Below, piece by piece: positions 1 through 8,328 of a stretch of DNA of 64,000 nt. The position numbers and the translations under genes are program-made. Position 1 is the first letter of the stretch. Each line of letters starts with the position of its first letter. Under the pieces are notes generated by a model that made no database searches, was not told where the DNA came from, and was given only the letters and a program-made list of their open reading frames with translations. The DNA comes from AP-15 sp963788085 (GTDB lineage Bacteria > Pseudomonadota > Alphaproteobacteria > ATCC43930 > CGMCC-115725), in NCBI GenBank assembly GCA_963788085.1, contig CAWBFS010000049.1, positions 1 through 64,000 of the forward strand, given 5' to 3'.

Positions 1-258
1 TCACCGCCGCCGAGTAGCCCGGCACCGCACCGCCGCCGACACGGCGCCGTCCCGAGGGCGGCATCGCGCAGCGTACTGTCCGGACCCGCGTCGTGTCCTG
101 CCCCACAGTGGCGGCAGCGCAGAAAACCCGCGACCTTCTCCCTACGCCTGCGGCGGGTTAACCGAAGGCCTCGACACGCCGGACTTCAAGAGCCCAAGTC
201 AGTGCGCGACGAAATGGCCAGAGGCTGGTAATTCCCGGCCCCTAGTTCTAGTTTGGCC
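1..258. other. No recognisable gene at the left edge
   Basis: This 258-base edge lies downstream of the flavin oxidase gene that ends at 259. One frame stays open on the plus strand from position 1 to the TAA near 226, but its arginine- and proline-rich translation resembles no family I know. It may be the tail of a decayed gene or simply intergenic DNA. I see no tRNA, terminator or repeat here. Confidence 0.4.
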
Positions 259-1653
259 TCACGAGATCGGCTTTATGTTCTGGTTGAGGCAGAAGAAGTC
301 GGTGGGATCGTATTTGGCTTTGAGCGCAACCAGCCTCGCGTAGTTCTCACCATAGGCGCTCCGCACCCGTTCCTCGCCCTCGTCGCCGAGATCATTGACA
401 TAGGCCGCGGGCGCCAGATGCGGCTCCCACGCCGCGAAGATGTCGCGGGTCCAGCGGATATTGCGCTCGGTATCGGCCGGATCGGTCCACACTGATAGGG
501 CAATCAGATCGTATTGCATATCTCGGTGATAATAAGCGGTATCCGTCTTGCCGATCCGGCTGTACGCGCCGTGGAGCTCGGCAAAGATGATGATCGTATG
601 CGGCGACGGAACCTTGTTGGCATATTCGACGGTGGCCCCGATCACCGCGTCGTCGATGCGGTTGGTCAGGCCGGTCTTCCAATAGCCCAGCCGCCCATGC
701 GGCAACGCCGCGTCGAACAGCGTCTGCATCGCGACGTAGGGAATTGGTGCAACCGTATCGGCCGCTGGGCTGCCAAAGCGCCGCAGCGGCGCGAGCAGGC
801 GTTCACCCTCAGACAGCGATCCCACATAGCAGGGGACTAGCGCCACGACCGCATTTCCGTCCGGTGTCGTTAGAATGCCCGCCCAAGTTTGCAGCTCGTC
901 GGGCTGGGAGGCGGTGAAGTCGCGGTAGAAGCGCAAAACGTTGACGGCCTCGGACAAGGGATGAATAACGAGACCGCCCAAAACCGGACCGACCGGCTGC
1001 AGACGGTATTCGAACGAGGTCACGACGCCGAAATTGTGCCCGGCCCCGCGGATGCCCCAGAACAGATCCTCGTGCTGTATCGCGCTGGCGGTGCGCAAGG
1101 TCCCGTCCGCCGTCACGATGTCCACCGACAGCAGATTGTCGATGGCAAAGCCAAATTTGCTTCCGAGCCAGCTTTGTCCGCCGCCGAGCGTTAAGCCGGC
1201 AATGCCGGTAGTCGAGACGGTGCCGACCGGCGTTGCCAGACCGAAGGCCTGCGTCTCGCGATCGAGGTCCGTCCCGAGCACGCCCGGCTCCGCGCGGACG
1301 ATGCGCGCGACAGGGTCGACGCGGATGCTCTTCATGCGCGACAGGTCGATCATCAGACCGCCGTCGCAGACCGCCTTGCCAGCGACGCCGTGACCGCCGC
1401 CTTTTATCGAGACGAGCAGATCGTGCTGGCGCGCGAACTGCACCGCCGCGACGACGTCGGCCGCGCCTGAGCAGCGGGCGATCAGCGCTGGCCGGTGATC
1501 GATCAGCGCGTTCCAGACGGTGCGCGCCTCGTCGTAACCCTCATCACCGGAGAGCAACAGCGGGCCTCGTAGCCTGGCACGAAACGCGGCGAGACCCTCC
1601 GCCCCGACCATGGCGTGACCGCCGGCGGTCGCAACTACTCGCAGCTCTTCCAT
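259..1653 (-). CDS. FAD-linked oxidase, berberine-bridge (BBE-like) family
   Basis: This is a 464-residue flavoprotein of the PCMH/berberine-bridge family, which oxidises alcohols, sugars or alkaloid-like substrates with covalently held FAD and reduces oxygen. The FAD domain occupies about residues 40-215, with GGGHG near residue 86 supplying the usual histidyl-FAD site, then GTVSTTGIAGLTLGGG. The C-terminal BBE segment is visible as YDPTDFFCLNQNI. No signal peptide is apparent, so it is probably cytoplasmic. The ATG at 1653 has a good ribosome site (aaggaga) six bases upstream. It stands alone, divergent from the amidohydrolase remnant. The usual second covalent (cysteinyl) flavin site was not confirmed. 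The family is clear; the substrate cannot be deduced. Confidence 0.9.
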   Translation of the reverse strand: MEELRVVATAGGHAMVGAEGLAAFRARLRGPLLLSGDEGYDEARTVWNALIDHRPALIARCSGAADVVAAVQFARQHDLLVSIKGGGHGVAGKAVCDGGLMIDLSRMKSIRVDPVARIVRAEPGVLGTDLDRETQAFGLATPVGTVSTTGIAGLTLGGGQSWLGSKFGFAIDNLLSVDIVTADGTLRTASAIQHEDLFWGIRGAGHNFGVVTSFEYRLQPVGPVLGGLVIHPLSEAVNVLRFYRDFTASQPDELQTWAGILTTPDGNAVVALVPCYVGSLSEGERLLAPLRRFGSPAADTVAPIPYVAMQTLFDAALPHGRLGYWKTGLTNRIDDAVIGATVEYANKVPSPHTIIIFAELHGAYSRIGKTDTAYYHRDMQYDLIALSVWTDPADTERNIRWTRDIFAAWEPHLAPAAYVNDLGDEGEERVRSAYGENYARLVALKAKYDPTDFFCLNQNIKPIS

Positions 1654-1746
1654 CGCCGTCTCCTTTTCGGTATTCCGTCCGGTTTGATCTCGGTTCGGCG
1701 AACCCGGATCAGCTTATCGGGCACCGTTCGGCAGTCAACCACCGCG

Positions 1747-2081
1747 ATGATGCGGAAGCTGCTATACGACCGCCTCTATGAGATCGGCCTCGATTTCGCG
1801 GTCGTCTACCCGACCGCCGGGCTGCGCTTCCGGCGCATTCAGGAGGACGCCCCCCGCCGCACACCGTGATCCGCGCCTACAACATCGTCTCGAGCATTGG
1901 GAGCGGCGCAGCGCCAAGGCATTGGAGCATATGCACCCTACGAGCTGGTCGAGGACGGCCACATCATCGCCGACGATTTCCGCGCCTTCGCCTTCTCGAA
2001 TGCGGTGCAAGCCTATGGGGTATGCAGAACCCGCGCTTCTTCGAGGGCACCTGCGTCTCCAAAGAAGCCGCCGCCGAATAA
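1747..2081 (+). pseudogene. Amidohydrolase-2 family remnant
   Basis: Two pieces of a TIM-barrel amidohydrolase survive. The first reads MRKLLYDRLYEIGLDFAVVY and stops at 1869 after RRIQEDAPRRTP, which resembles the part of such enzymes preceding the barrel centre. The second piece, in shifted frames between 1900 and 2081, reads WERRSAKALEHM, then YELVEDGHIIADDFRAFAF, then QNPRFFEGTCVSKEAAAE and a TAA. That is the usual C-terminus of the family. Most of the barrel, including the metal site, is missing, and at least two frame changes are needed. So this is real decay, with an internal deletion, not a single sequencing error. Confidence 0.72.
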
Positions 2082-2169
2082 TGCCGGCATGGCAGCAGCG
2101 GGCAGCCGGGGCCGACAGCATTGAAGACGTGCTGTCGGCGCCGGCGTCCAGCAATAGCGGGCTTAGGCT

Positions 2170-3729
2170 TTACTGATTGGAGATCGTCGCGACGCTACCG
2201 TCGAGCTTCGTCAGCCTGACAGTGAATTTCTCGTTGTAGGTGTGGGCGCGGTCCTGCAGAAGGCTCAGCGCGACCGCCTCGCCCAACTGCATCGACGTTT
2301 CGGTATCGCTGCGCCAGTGAATGCCGGCATGAATGCCGTGACCATAGCTGATATTGTGCGCCAGCTTGTGCAGCTCGCCGTTGACCGTCAGCTGGCCGGC
2401 GTCAGCGCCCGTGTAGTTGTTCAGCGTCGTTCCGTCATTTGACGGCACCTTCGGGTTCGGCAGGACAAAATCGCCGTCGAAAAAGAACTTCAAGGCGGTG
2501 ATACAGGCCCCCGCCACCGCGCCGTGTCCGGTCGGATACGAGGGATGCGTCGGCGAACCCTCGGGAAAGGCCTGTGACAGGAAGTAACTGTTGTTGGTCG
2601 CGAACGCGCTCTGCACCGCCTTGGAGCCAAGCACCGTGTCGCTGACGTGGCCCTGGATCATGTTGCCTTCGCCAATTTGCTCCAAATGGACGATCGCGCC
2701 GCCGGATTCCGGACGATGGCGAAGATGCACATACCATTTCTGGTACCATACGGCGTTGAGCGCCTCGCGCGCCACCGCGGTCAGGGTCGCTGCGATGTCG
2801 GGCTGACCCATCGTGCCAAACCCGTTTTGCGTCTTGGACGTATTGTACGGGTTCCCCGGGTTCAACGGCGCCGGGTTGCCGCCATTGATCGTGTTCAATA
2901 CCAGGTACGCGGTAAAGTACGCCTGGTACAGCACATCGGAATGAGTGTACGCGGCCAAGCCTCGTCCATCGTGCAGAAACAGCGGCACGTCCGGCTGCAG
3001 CTTCAATCCCGTAGAGATCCCGTTCTGCACCTGCATGAACGTGTTCTTGTCGAGCATGTAATCGACGGCTTTTTTGAACGTCATGTATTTCTGCGTGATC
3101 GGCAACGCCCCCATCATCGTGTCCTGAAGCAGAACCTGGGACATATAGGGGCCGATCGTGTCGCCCGCGAAGCCGCCGCGGAACAGCAGGTTCGGAGTGA
3201 CCTTGTTGCCGGCGTCTCTGGGTCCTTTGTAGCTGGCGATCGACGACAATTCCGTTGCCGCCGTCACGGCCGTCGGATCCGAGGAATACTGAGTAAAGGG
3301 GACATCGCGCAACAGCGACGCCCAGTACAGTTCCACCAGTTCCGCCGCGTAGTCCTCGCTCGCCAAGGACGGCGCCGGCGGTACGCCGAACTGGCTGCAA
3401 TCGAGACATTCCAGATCGAATGCCAGACCGCCTTGCGGACCGTTGAGCGTGCGCGGCCCGCCCAGCACAATCTTTTCGAAATCCGCCGGCTTGCCGCTCT
3501 TCAGCGCCTTGATGAAGGTCTGGTAGGCTGCAAGATCGACCAGCCCGACGCCGGTCTGCAGAATGCCTTTTGTGTAGGTCCCCGACTTGTCGGGATAGAG
3601 CGCTTCGTCTCCATTATCGATTTGCGCAGCGGGGGGAACGAACGCATCGTGCCCGGCGGCCTGGGTACGCAATGCGAAGGATCTCGGGACGCGATGACTG
3701 GGTGCGGTGGTTGGAGCAATAATGCTCAT
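2170..3729 (-). CDS. Vanadium-dependent haloperoxidase-like protein
   Basis: This 519-residue protein belongs to the vanadium haloperoxidase branch of the PAP2 superfamily, enzymes that use vanadate and peroxide to oxidise halides to a hypohalous species. All three vanadate-binding blocks are present. KWYVHLRHRPE has Lys331, Arg339 and Pro340. HPSYPTGHGAVAGA has the acid-base His402. HAGIHWRSDTE has the vanadium-ligand region around His471 and Arg473. Spacing and the PSYPTGH form resemble the algal and cyanobacterial bromoperoxidase type more than the fungal chloroperoxidase. There is no clear signal peptide. The ATG at 3729 follows a ggagag site. The halide used cannot be read from sequence, and a phosphatase activity is possible. 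It seems monocistronic. Confidence 0.88.
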   Translation of the reverse strand: MSIIAPTTAPSHRVPRSFALRTQAAGHDAFVPPAAQIDNGDEALYPDKSGTYTKGILQTGVGLVDLAAYQTFIKALKSGKPADFEKIVLGGPRTLNGPQGGLAFDLECLDCSQFGVPPAPSLASEDYAAELVELYWASLLRDVPFTQYSSDPTAVTAATELSSIASYKGPRDAGNKVTPNLLFRGGFAGDTIGPYMSQVLLQDTMMGALPITQKYMTFKKAVDYMLDKNTFMQVQNGISTGLKLQPDVPLFLHDGRGLAAYTHSDVLYQAYFTAYLVLNTINGGNPAPLNPGNPYNTSKTQNGFGTMGQPDIAATLTAVAREALNAVWYQKWYVHLRHRPESGGAIVHLEQIGEGNMIQGHVSDTVLGSKAVQSAFATNNSYFLSQAFPEGSPTHPSYPTGHGAVAGACITALKFFFDGDFVLPNPKVPSNDGTTLNNYTGADAGQLTVNGELHKLAHNISYGHGIHAGIHWRSDTETSMQLGEAVALSLLQDRAHTYNEKFTVRLTKLDGSVATISNQ

Positions 3730-3867
3730 GGTTCTCTCCGTAAAAGGGAATTGCCCGCGTCGACTTGCCTGCGCTCGGTGCGCGGCGACAGAACAATAAC
3801 TCGGCCAACTTCTGAAGACGTGTGAGCCGCTTCACATTAGCGGCGATTTATCGGGACGGGCTGCCGA

Positions 3868-4215
3868 CTAACAAAACCCGCGATAAAGGTGCGTGTGTCC
3901 GTCACGCATGTCTGGGATAAAACCCAGCGCTTCCCAAAATGGAACGCTTGCTGGTGCGGCATTGACGGTCACCAATAGGCCGGTAATCCGCGCCCGTTCG
4001 AGTAACGCCTTCCCCAAGGTGCGGCCAATCCCGGCTCGCCGGAACGGCAGCCTGACGTAAAATCTCCGCATACGCATGGCACCGGGCAGAACGGGTTCGT
4101 TTGTCAGACCGCCAATACCGGCGAGCACTCCAGTTACATGCGCGGCGAGCAGCGCCTCGCCGTTACCATCGAAGCGCATCCTGCGCGCTTCCCAATCAGC
4201 AGCGAGCCGTTCCAC
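3868..4215 (-). CDS. GNAT-family N-acetyltransferase, possibly N-terminally short
   Basis: The 115-residue product carries the acetyl-CoA-binding motif of GNAT enzymes (FRRAGIGRTLGKALLERA, about residues 58-75) and the typical C-terminal strand-helix VNAAPASVPFWEALGF. It would transfer an acetyl group from acetyl-CoA to an unknown small-molecule or protein amine. At 115 residues it is shorter than the usual 140-170. The only start used here is a GTG at 4215, and the frame stays open further upstream, so either the true start is upstream or the gene is clipped. Its upstream side faces the tail of a decayed adenylate-cyclase gene on the other strand, which supports truncation during rearrangement. 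Confidence 0.6.
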   Translation of the reverse strand: MERLAADWEARRMRFDGNGEALLAAHVTGVLAGIGGLTNEPVLPGAMRMRRFYVRLPFRRAGIGRTLGKALLERARITGLLVTVNAAPASVPFWEALGFIPDMRDGHTHLYRGFC

Positions 4216-4393
4216 AAATATCGAACGCGCCGCCGTCGAACTTGCCGAAGCCCGCAGACTGACAAGCGACGATCGCTATTCGAGCATTACCCGCTTGAAG
4301 GCCGCCGGCTATTTCGGCGTGCCGAAGACCCGCGCTTTATACGAAGCCACATATTTCGCCGGGCTGCGCAAGGCCGGGATGCCGGAGGAGTGA
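4213..4393 (+). pseudogene. C-terminal remnant of an adenylate/guanylate cyclase-TPR protein
   Basis: The plus-strand frame ending at the TGA at 4393 reads FGVPKTRALYEATYFAGLRK followed by AGMPEE. This is the characteristic last segment of the large adenylate/guanylate cyclase proteins with tetratricopeptide tails common in rhizobia and relatives. Only about the last 60 residues are present. Neither the catalytic domain nor the TPR array is found upstream, where the GNAT gene lies on the opposite strand. It is therefore a fragment left by deletion or rearrangement. The family match is from memory of this terminal motif. Confidence 0.55.
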
Positions 4394-4449
4394 TTACGCG
4401 CGAAGAACGTCGTTTCCGGACCGTAGTACGATTGTAGCATTTTACTCTG

Positions 4450-4478
4450 TTGACAAATAGAGCGGATTATGATACGAT
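4450..4478 (+). promoter_or_regulatory. Candidate sigma-70-type promoter before repeat copy A
   Basis: TTGACA at 4450-4455 is separated by 17 bases from TACGAT at 4473-4478. It lies about 90 bases before the hairpin of repeat copy A. A promoter-like pair with the same 17-base spacing lies about 100 bases before the hairpin of copy B. Confidence 0.4.
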
Positions 4479-4544
4479 TCTCGTACGGAAATTTCGATTC
4501 GACACAGGTCTCGCGGGGGCGGCATGGGTGCCGATTGCTTCATT

Positions 4545-4720
4545 GCGGCGATCAAAACAGTGAGAAACAGCGAAGGAACAGCCAGGAAACTGGCTGTTCC
4601 TTCGCTCTCTGGAGCTTCGACGGCCGAGGATTTCCGCGGAAACGCGAGTTCGCTGGCTGAGAATTTCTCGGCAGAACAGCAAAAACAGCCAGCGGCGCCG
4701 GAAGGCTGGCTCAGCTGATC
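4545..4720. repeat. Dispersed repeat element, copy A
   Basis: This stretch shares its layout and several blocks with a second copy at 23885-24040. The common parts are tandem aacagc units, a hairpin built from aacagcca/tggctgtt, a block near gaggatttc(c/t)gcgg, then a block ending in aaaacagccag. In copy A the hairpin is a perfect 15-base-pair stem (4570-4584 with 4591-4605) closed by a six-base loop. Read on the plus strand the element holds a 64-codon frame from 4524 to 4718; I do not believe it is necessarily a gene. On the minus strand the hairpin follows the dehydrogenase gene and could act as its terminator. The family is not one I can name. Confidence 0.6.
4570..4605 (-). terminator. 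Perfect 15-bp hairpin, possible terminator of the dehydrogenase gene
   Basis: The stem gcgaaggaacagcca/tggctgttccttcgc is perfect. On the minus strand, downstream of the dehydrogenase stop at 4711, it is followed by a T-rich stretch (tgtttctcactgtttt). There is no uninterrupted T run, so termination is plausible but unproven. It belongs to repeat copy A. Confidence 0.4.
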
Positions 4721-5772
4721 GCCGCCGTTATCGCGGCGCCGAGATCCTTGGTCCCTGCGTTGCCGCCGAGGTCGGGGGTGCGGGTGCCGCCTTCGGCGAG
4801 GACGTCGGCGATGGCGCGCTCCACCGCCGCCGCCGCCGCGCTCTCGCCGAGGTGCTCGAGCATCATGGCGCCCGACCAGATCTGGCCGATCGGGTTGGCG
4901 ATGCCGCGGCCGGCAATGTCCGGCGCCGAGCCATGCACCGGCTCGAACATCGACGGGTACTCGCGCTCGGGGTTGATGTTGCCGGACGGCGCGATGCCGA
5001 TCGAGCCGACGACCGCCGGCCCGAGATCGGACAGGATGTCGCCGAACAGGTTCGACCCGACGACGACGTCGAACCAGTCGGGATGGCGCACGAAATGCGC
5101 CGTCAGGATATCGATGTGGTACTGGTCGGTCTTGACGTCGGGGTAGTCGCGCGCGACCGCGGCGAACCGTTCGTCCCAGAACGGCATTGTGTGGATGATG
5201 CCGTTCGACTTCGTCGCCGAGGTGAGGTGCTTCTTGCGGGTGCGGGCCAGCTCAAAGGCATAGCGCATGACCCGGTCGCAGCCGCGCCGCGTGAAGACCG
5301 ATTCCTGCATCGCCATCTCGTGTTCGGTGCCGCCATAGAGCCGGCCGCCGATTTCCGAGTATTCGCCCTCGTTGTTCTCGCGCACGACATAAAAGTCGAT
5401 GTCGCCCGGCGCGCGGTCGCGCAGCGGTGACTGAACCCCGGCGAGGAGCCGCACCGGACGGAGGTTGACGTATTGGTGGAAATTGCGCCGCAGCGGGATG
5501 AGCAACCCCCACAGGGAGACGTGGTCGGGCACCTCGGGGTGACCGACCGCGCCGAGATAAACGGCATCGTAGAGCCGCAGCCGCTCGATGCCGTCCTCCG
5601 GCATCATCATGCCCATATTGACGTAGCGCTCGCAGCTCCAGTCGAATTCGTGCCATTGGAAGCCAAAATCGTAAGCGCGCGCCGCCGCCTCCATCGCGGC
5701 GATCCCCTCCGGCATCACCTCGCGCCCGATGCCGTCGCCGGCGATCACCGCGATCCGATAGTTTTTTGCCAT
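4711..5772 (-). CDS. Tartrate/D-malate dehydrogenase-like protein (isocitrate/isopropylmalate dehydrogenase family)
   Basis: The 353-residue protein is a beta-decarboxylating dehydrogenase: NAD-dependent oxidation and decarboxylation of a 2-hydroxy diacid such as D-malate, tartrate or isopropylmalate. Family marks are IAGDGIGREVMPEG at the N-terminus, the metal-binding aspartates in SNLFGDILSDLGP, and FEPVHGSAPDIAGRGIANP near the C-terminus. The segment LRPVRLLAGVQSPL resembles the tartrate dehydrogenase/TtuC-DmlA group rather than LeuB, and no leuCD neighbours are present. I chose the ATG at 5772, which has an agagga site, over an in-frame start 28 codons upstream whose extra residues look non-coding. 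It stands alone. Substrate choice within the family is inference. Confidence 0.85.
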   Translation of the reverse strand: MAKNYRIAVIAGDGIGREVMPEGIAAMEAAARAYDFGFQWHEFDWSCERYVNMGMMMPEDGIERLRLYDAVYLGAVGHPEVPDHVSLWGLLIPLRRNFHQYVNLRPVRLLAGVQSPLRDRAPGDIDFYVVRENNEGEYSEIGGRLYGGTEHEMAMQESVFTRRGCDRVMRYAFELARTRKKHLTSATKSNGIIHTMPFWDERFAAVARDYPDVKTDQYHIDILTAHFVRHPDWFDVVVGSNLFGDILSDLGPAVVGSIGIAPSGNINPEREYPSMFEPVHGSAPDIAGRGIANPIGQIWSGAMMLEHLGESAAAAAVERAIADVLAEGGTRTPDLGGNAGTKDLGAAITAAIS

Positions 5773-5903
5773 GGCGAGTTCCTCTCTGCCGTCGCGCGTC
5801 CCTGCGGCTACACAAATCCTAAAATCGTAGTGCGGGTAGAGCAACGCGAAACCCACCGACTCACTTCGGACTCGGGAGATTCTCTAAATGTCGCGTTGTT
5901 AGC

Positions 5904-6702
5904 CTAGCGTGAGCGGAGCGGGTGAGAGTGGTCGAGCGGCCCGTGGCCGCGTCCCAAGCCCGGCGCGCTGGCGATCGCTTGCTGGACGTAGGCGCGGGCT
6001 CGGTCGACCGCCTCTTCTAACGTTCAGACCTTGGGCCAGGCCCGCAGCAATCGCCGAGGCGAGAGTGCAGCCGGTCCCATGAGTATGGCGGGTCGAGAGC
6101 CGCGGGCTTTCCCAGACGCGAGCGCCTGCTTTGGTCACGAGCACATCCGACACGGTCTTCCCGGATAGGTGCCCGCCCTTGACCAGCACCGACCGGCAGC
6201 CGAGCGCCAGCAGACTTTCACCTGCGGCGCGCATCTCGGCGAGGTTCCCGATTGCCCTACCGCACAGAATTTCGGCTTCCGGCAAATTCGGGGTGAGTAT
6301 CTCGGCGCGGGCGATCAGCAGCTGCTTTAACCCGTCGATCGCGGCGGGATCGATCAGCCGGGCACCGCCCTTGGCGACCATCACCGGATCGACCACGAGC
6401 GGGATGCCGCCGGCCCGCTCGCGCAGCGCCGCAGCGATGGTTTCGATGACGGCCAAATCGTGCAGCATGCCGGTCTTGATCGCATCGGCGCCGATGTCGT
6501 CGAGCACGACCTCGATCTGCCGCCGAACAAACTCGGGCGGGATGGGTAAAACGCCGAATACGCCCTCGGTGTTTTGCGCGGTCAGCGCGGTTATCGCCGT
6601 GGCGGCGTAGGCGTCGAGCATCGATACGGTCTTGATGTCGGCCTGGATGCCGGCGCCGCCCCCGGAATCGGAACCGGCAATGATCAGGACGCGCCCGGGC
6701 AC
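5904..6702 (-). CDS. thiD: Hydroxymethylpyrimidine/phosphomethylpyrimidine kinase, one frameshift near the C-terminus
   Basis: ThiD phosphorylates hydroxymethylpyrimidine twice to make the pyrimidine half of thiamine. The start IIAGSDSGGGAGIQADIKT, the VDPVMVAKGG block and HGTGCTLASAIAAGL are diagnostic of the ribokinase-like fold. After GLAQGLNV (about 6020) the frame changes. Removing one base restores EEAVDRARAYVQQAIASAPG and a normal end at 5904, whereas the uncorrected frame runs to 5899. The corrected length, about 265 residues, is normal. It lies two bases after glmM, so ftsH-glmM-thiD may be transcribed together. The frameshift is probably a sequence error. Confidence 0.87.
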
Positions 6703-6704
6703 GG

Positions 6705-8105
6705 CTATTCCGCTGCCTGTGCCGAACCGAGCCGTGCGATCCGGGGCCGGCTGTCTTCAATAACGGCAGCGGCGCCCAGGATCGCTTCGCAGATCTCGTC
6801 CACTACCGCGGCGACGAGCTCCTCGTCCTCACCTTCGGCCATGACCCGGATCACCGGCTCGGTGCCCGATTTGCGGATCACAAGACGGCCCGCCGCGCCG
6901 AGCCGGTCTTTGCCATCGTCCATGGCGCGTTTGACCTGGACGGACGCTAGCGGATCGCCTTCCGCAAATCGCACACTGCGCAGCCGTTGCGGCACCGGGG
7001 TGAACAAACGGCAGACCTCGCTCGCCCGCCGACCCGTCTCGATGATCGAGGCCAGCACCTGGAGTGCCGCGATCAAGCCGTCGCCGGTCGTCGCATAATC
7101 GGACAGGATGATGTGGCCGGACTGCTCGCCGCCGAGATTGCAGCCGAGCGCGCGCATTTTTTCGACGACATGGCGGTCGCCGACCTTGGTGCGGTGCAGC
7201 TCGATGCTGTGGCCGGCGAGAAAGCGCTCGAGGCCGAGATTGGACATTATCGTGGCCACCAGAGCGCCGCCAGCGAGGCGTCCGCCCCGCGCCAACCCGG
7301 TCGCGATCAGCGCCATCAGCTGATCGCCGTCGAGAATGACGCCGCGCTCGTCTGCGATGATCAGGCGATCGGCGTCGCCATCGAGTGCAATCCCGATATC
7401 AGCCCGACGCGCCAAAACCTCACGCCGCATCTGTTCCGGAGACAACGCGCCGCATTCGCGGTTGATGTTGAGGCCGTCCGGCGAGACGCCGAGCGAGAAG
7501 ACCTCGGCGCCGAGCTCCCAGAATACCGTCGGCGCGACCTTATAGCCGGCGCCGTGTGCGCAATCGACGACGATGCGCAGTCCGTCCAGCCGTAATCCGC
7601 GAGGAAAGCTCTGTTTGACGAATTCGATATAGCGGCCGCCCGCATCGTCGAGCCGCTTCACACGTCCCAGCTCTGCCGGGCTCGCTCGCCGGCTCGGCCC
7701 TTTGTCGAGGCAGGTTTCGATCTTCTGCTCGAATTCGTCCGACAGCTTGTAGCCGTCGCGTCCGAACAGCTTGATGCCGTTATCCCCGTAGGGGTTGTGC
7801 GACGCCGATAGAACGACGCCGAGATCGGCACGCAAGCTGCGCGTCAGCATGGCAATGGCCGGGGTCGGGAGGGGGCCGACCAGCACGACGTCCATGCCCA
7901 TGGTCACAAAGCCGGCGGTCAGCGCGGGTTCGAGCATGTAACCGGAGAGCCGAGTATCCTTGCCGATGACGACGAGGTGCTTGTGGGCCCCGTTCTGAAA
8001 GCATTCACCGACCGCCATTGCTACTTTTAACGCTGTCTCCGGCGTCATCGGTTCACTATTGGCAGTCCCGCGGATCCCATCGGTGCCGAAGAGCTTCCGC
8101 GTCAT
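6705..8105 (-). CDS. glmM: Phosphoglucosamine mutase
   Basis: GlmM converts glucosamine-6-phosphate to glucosamine-1-phosphate, the step feeding UDP-GlcNAc for peptidoglycan and lipid A. The 466-residue protein has the phosphoserine loop VLSASHNP (Ser102), the magnesium-binding DGDADR near residue 245, and the phosphate-binding RKSGTEPVIRVM at the C-terminus. Its length fits the bacterial GlmM family, and the start FGTDGIRG is the usual one. It sits downstream of ftsH, the common arrangement, and two bases before thiD. Confidence 0.96.
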   Translation of the reverse strand: MTRKLFGTDGIRGTANSEPMTPETALKVAMAVGECFQNGAHKHLVVIGKDTRLSGYMLEPALTAGFVTMGMDVVLVGPLPTPAIAMLTRSLRADLGVVLSASHNPYGDNGIKLFGRDGYKLSDEFEQKIETCLDKGPSRRASPAELGRVKRLDDAGGRYIEFVKQSFPRGLRLDGLRIVVDCAHGAGYKVAPTVFWELGAEVFSLGVSPDGLNINRECGALSPEQMRREVLARRADIGIALDGDADRLIIADERGVILDGDQLMALIATGLARGGRLAGGALVATIMSNLGLERFLAGHSIELHRTKVGDRHVVEKMRALGCNLGGEQSGHIILSDYATTGDGLIAALQVLASIIETGRRASEVCRLFTPVPQRLRSVRFAEGDPLASVQVKRAMDDGKDRLGAAGRLVIRKSGTEPVIRVMAEGEDEELVAAVVDEICEAILGAAAVIEDSRPRIARLGSAQAAE

Positions 8106-8328
8106 GGCGCCCCCGTAAAATTGTAATCAGGTAGCCCTATTCTACCGCGAGGGAAATCTCCTCACAAGTCAAAGGAGGTTTGCCCACCGTCATCTTACGG
8201 TGTAGTTCTGAAGCAATAAAATAAAGGTTAAAGGAGCCGGCGGCGCAGCAGTTCCTGGGCGTGAGGTATTTCTTCGAAACCCGCCCGAACTGGCCACGAA
8301 GCCGGAGAGTGGGCAGCCTTTTGGGGGT

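Noticed and set aside
1778..2176. A 132-codon plus-strand frame covering the amidohydrolase remnant
   Set aside because: It is out of frame with most of the recognisable amidohydrolase pieces and has no family of its own.
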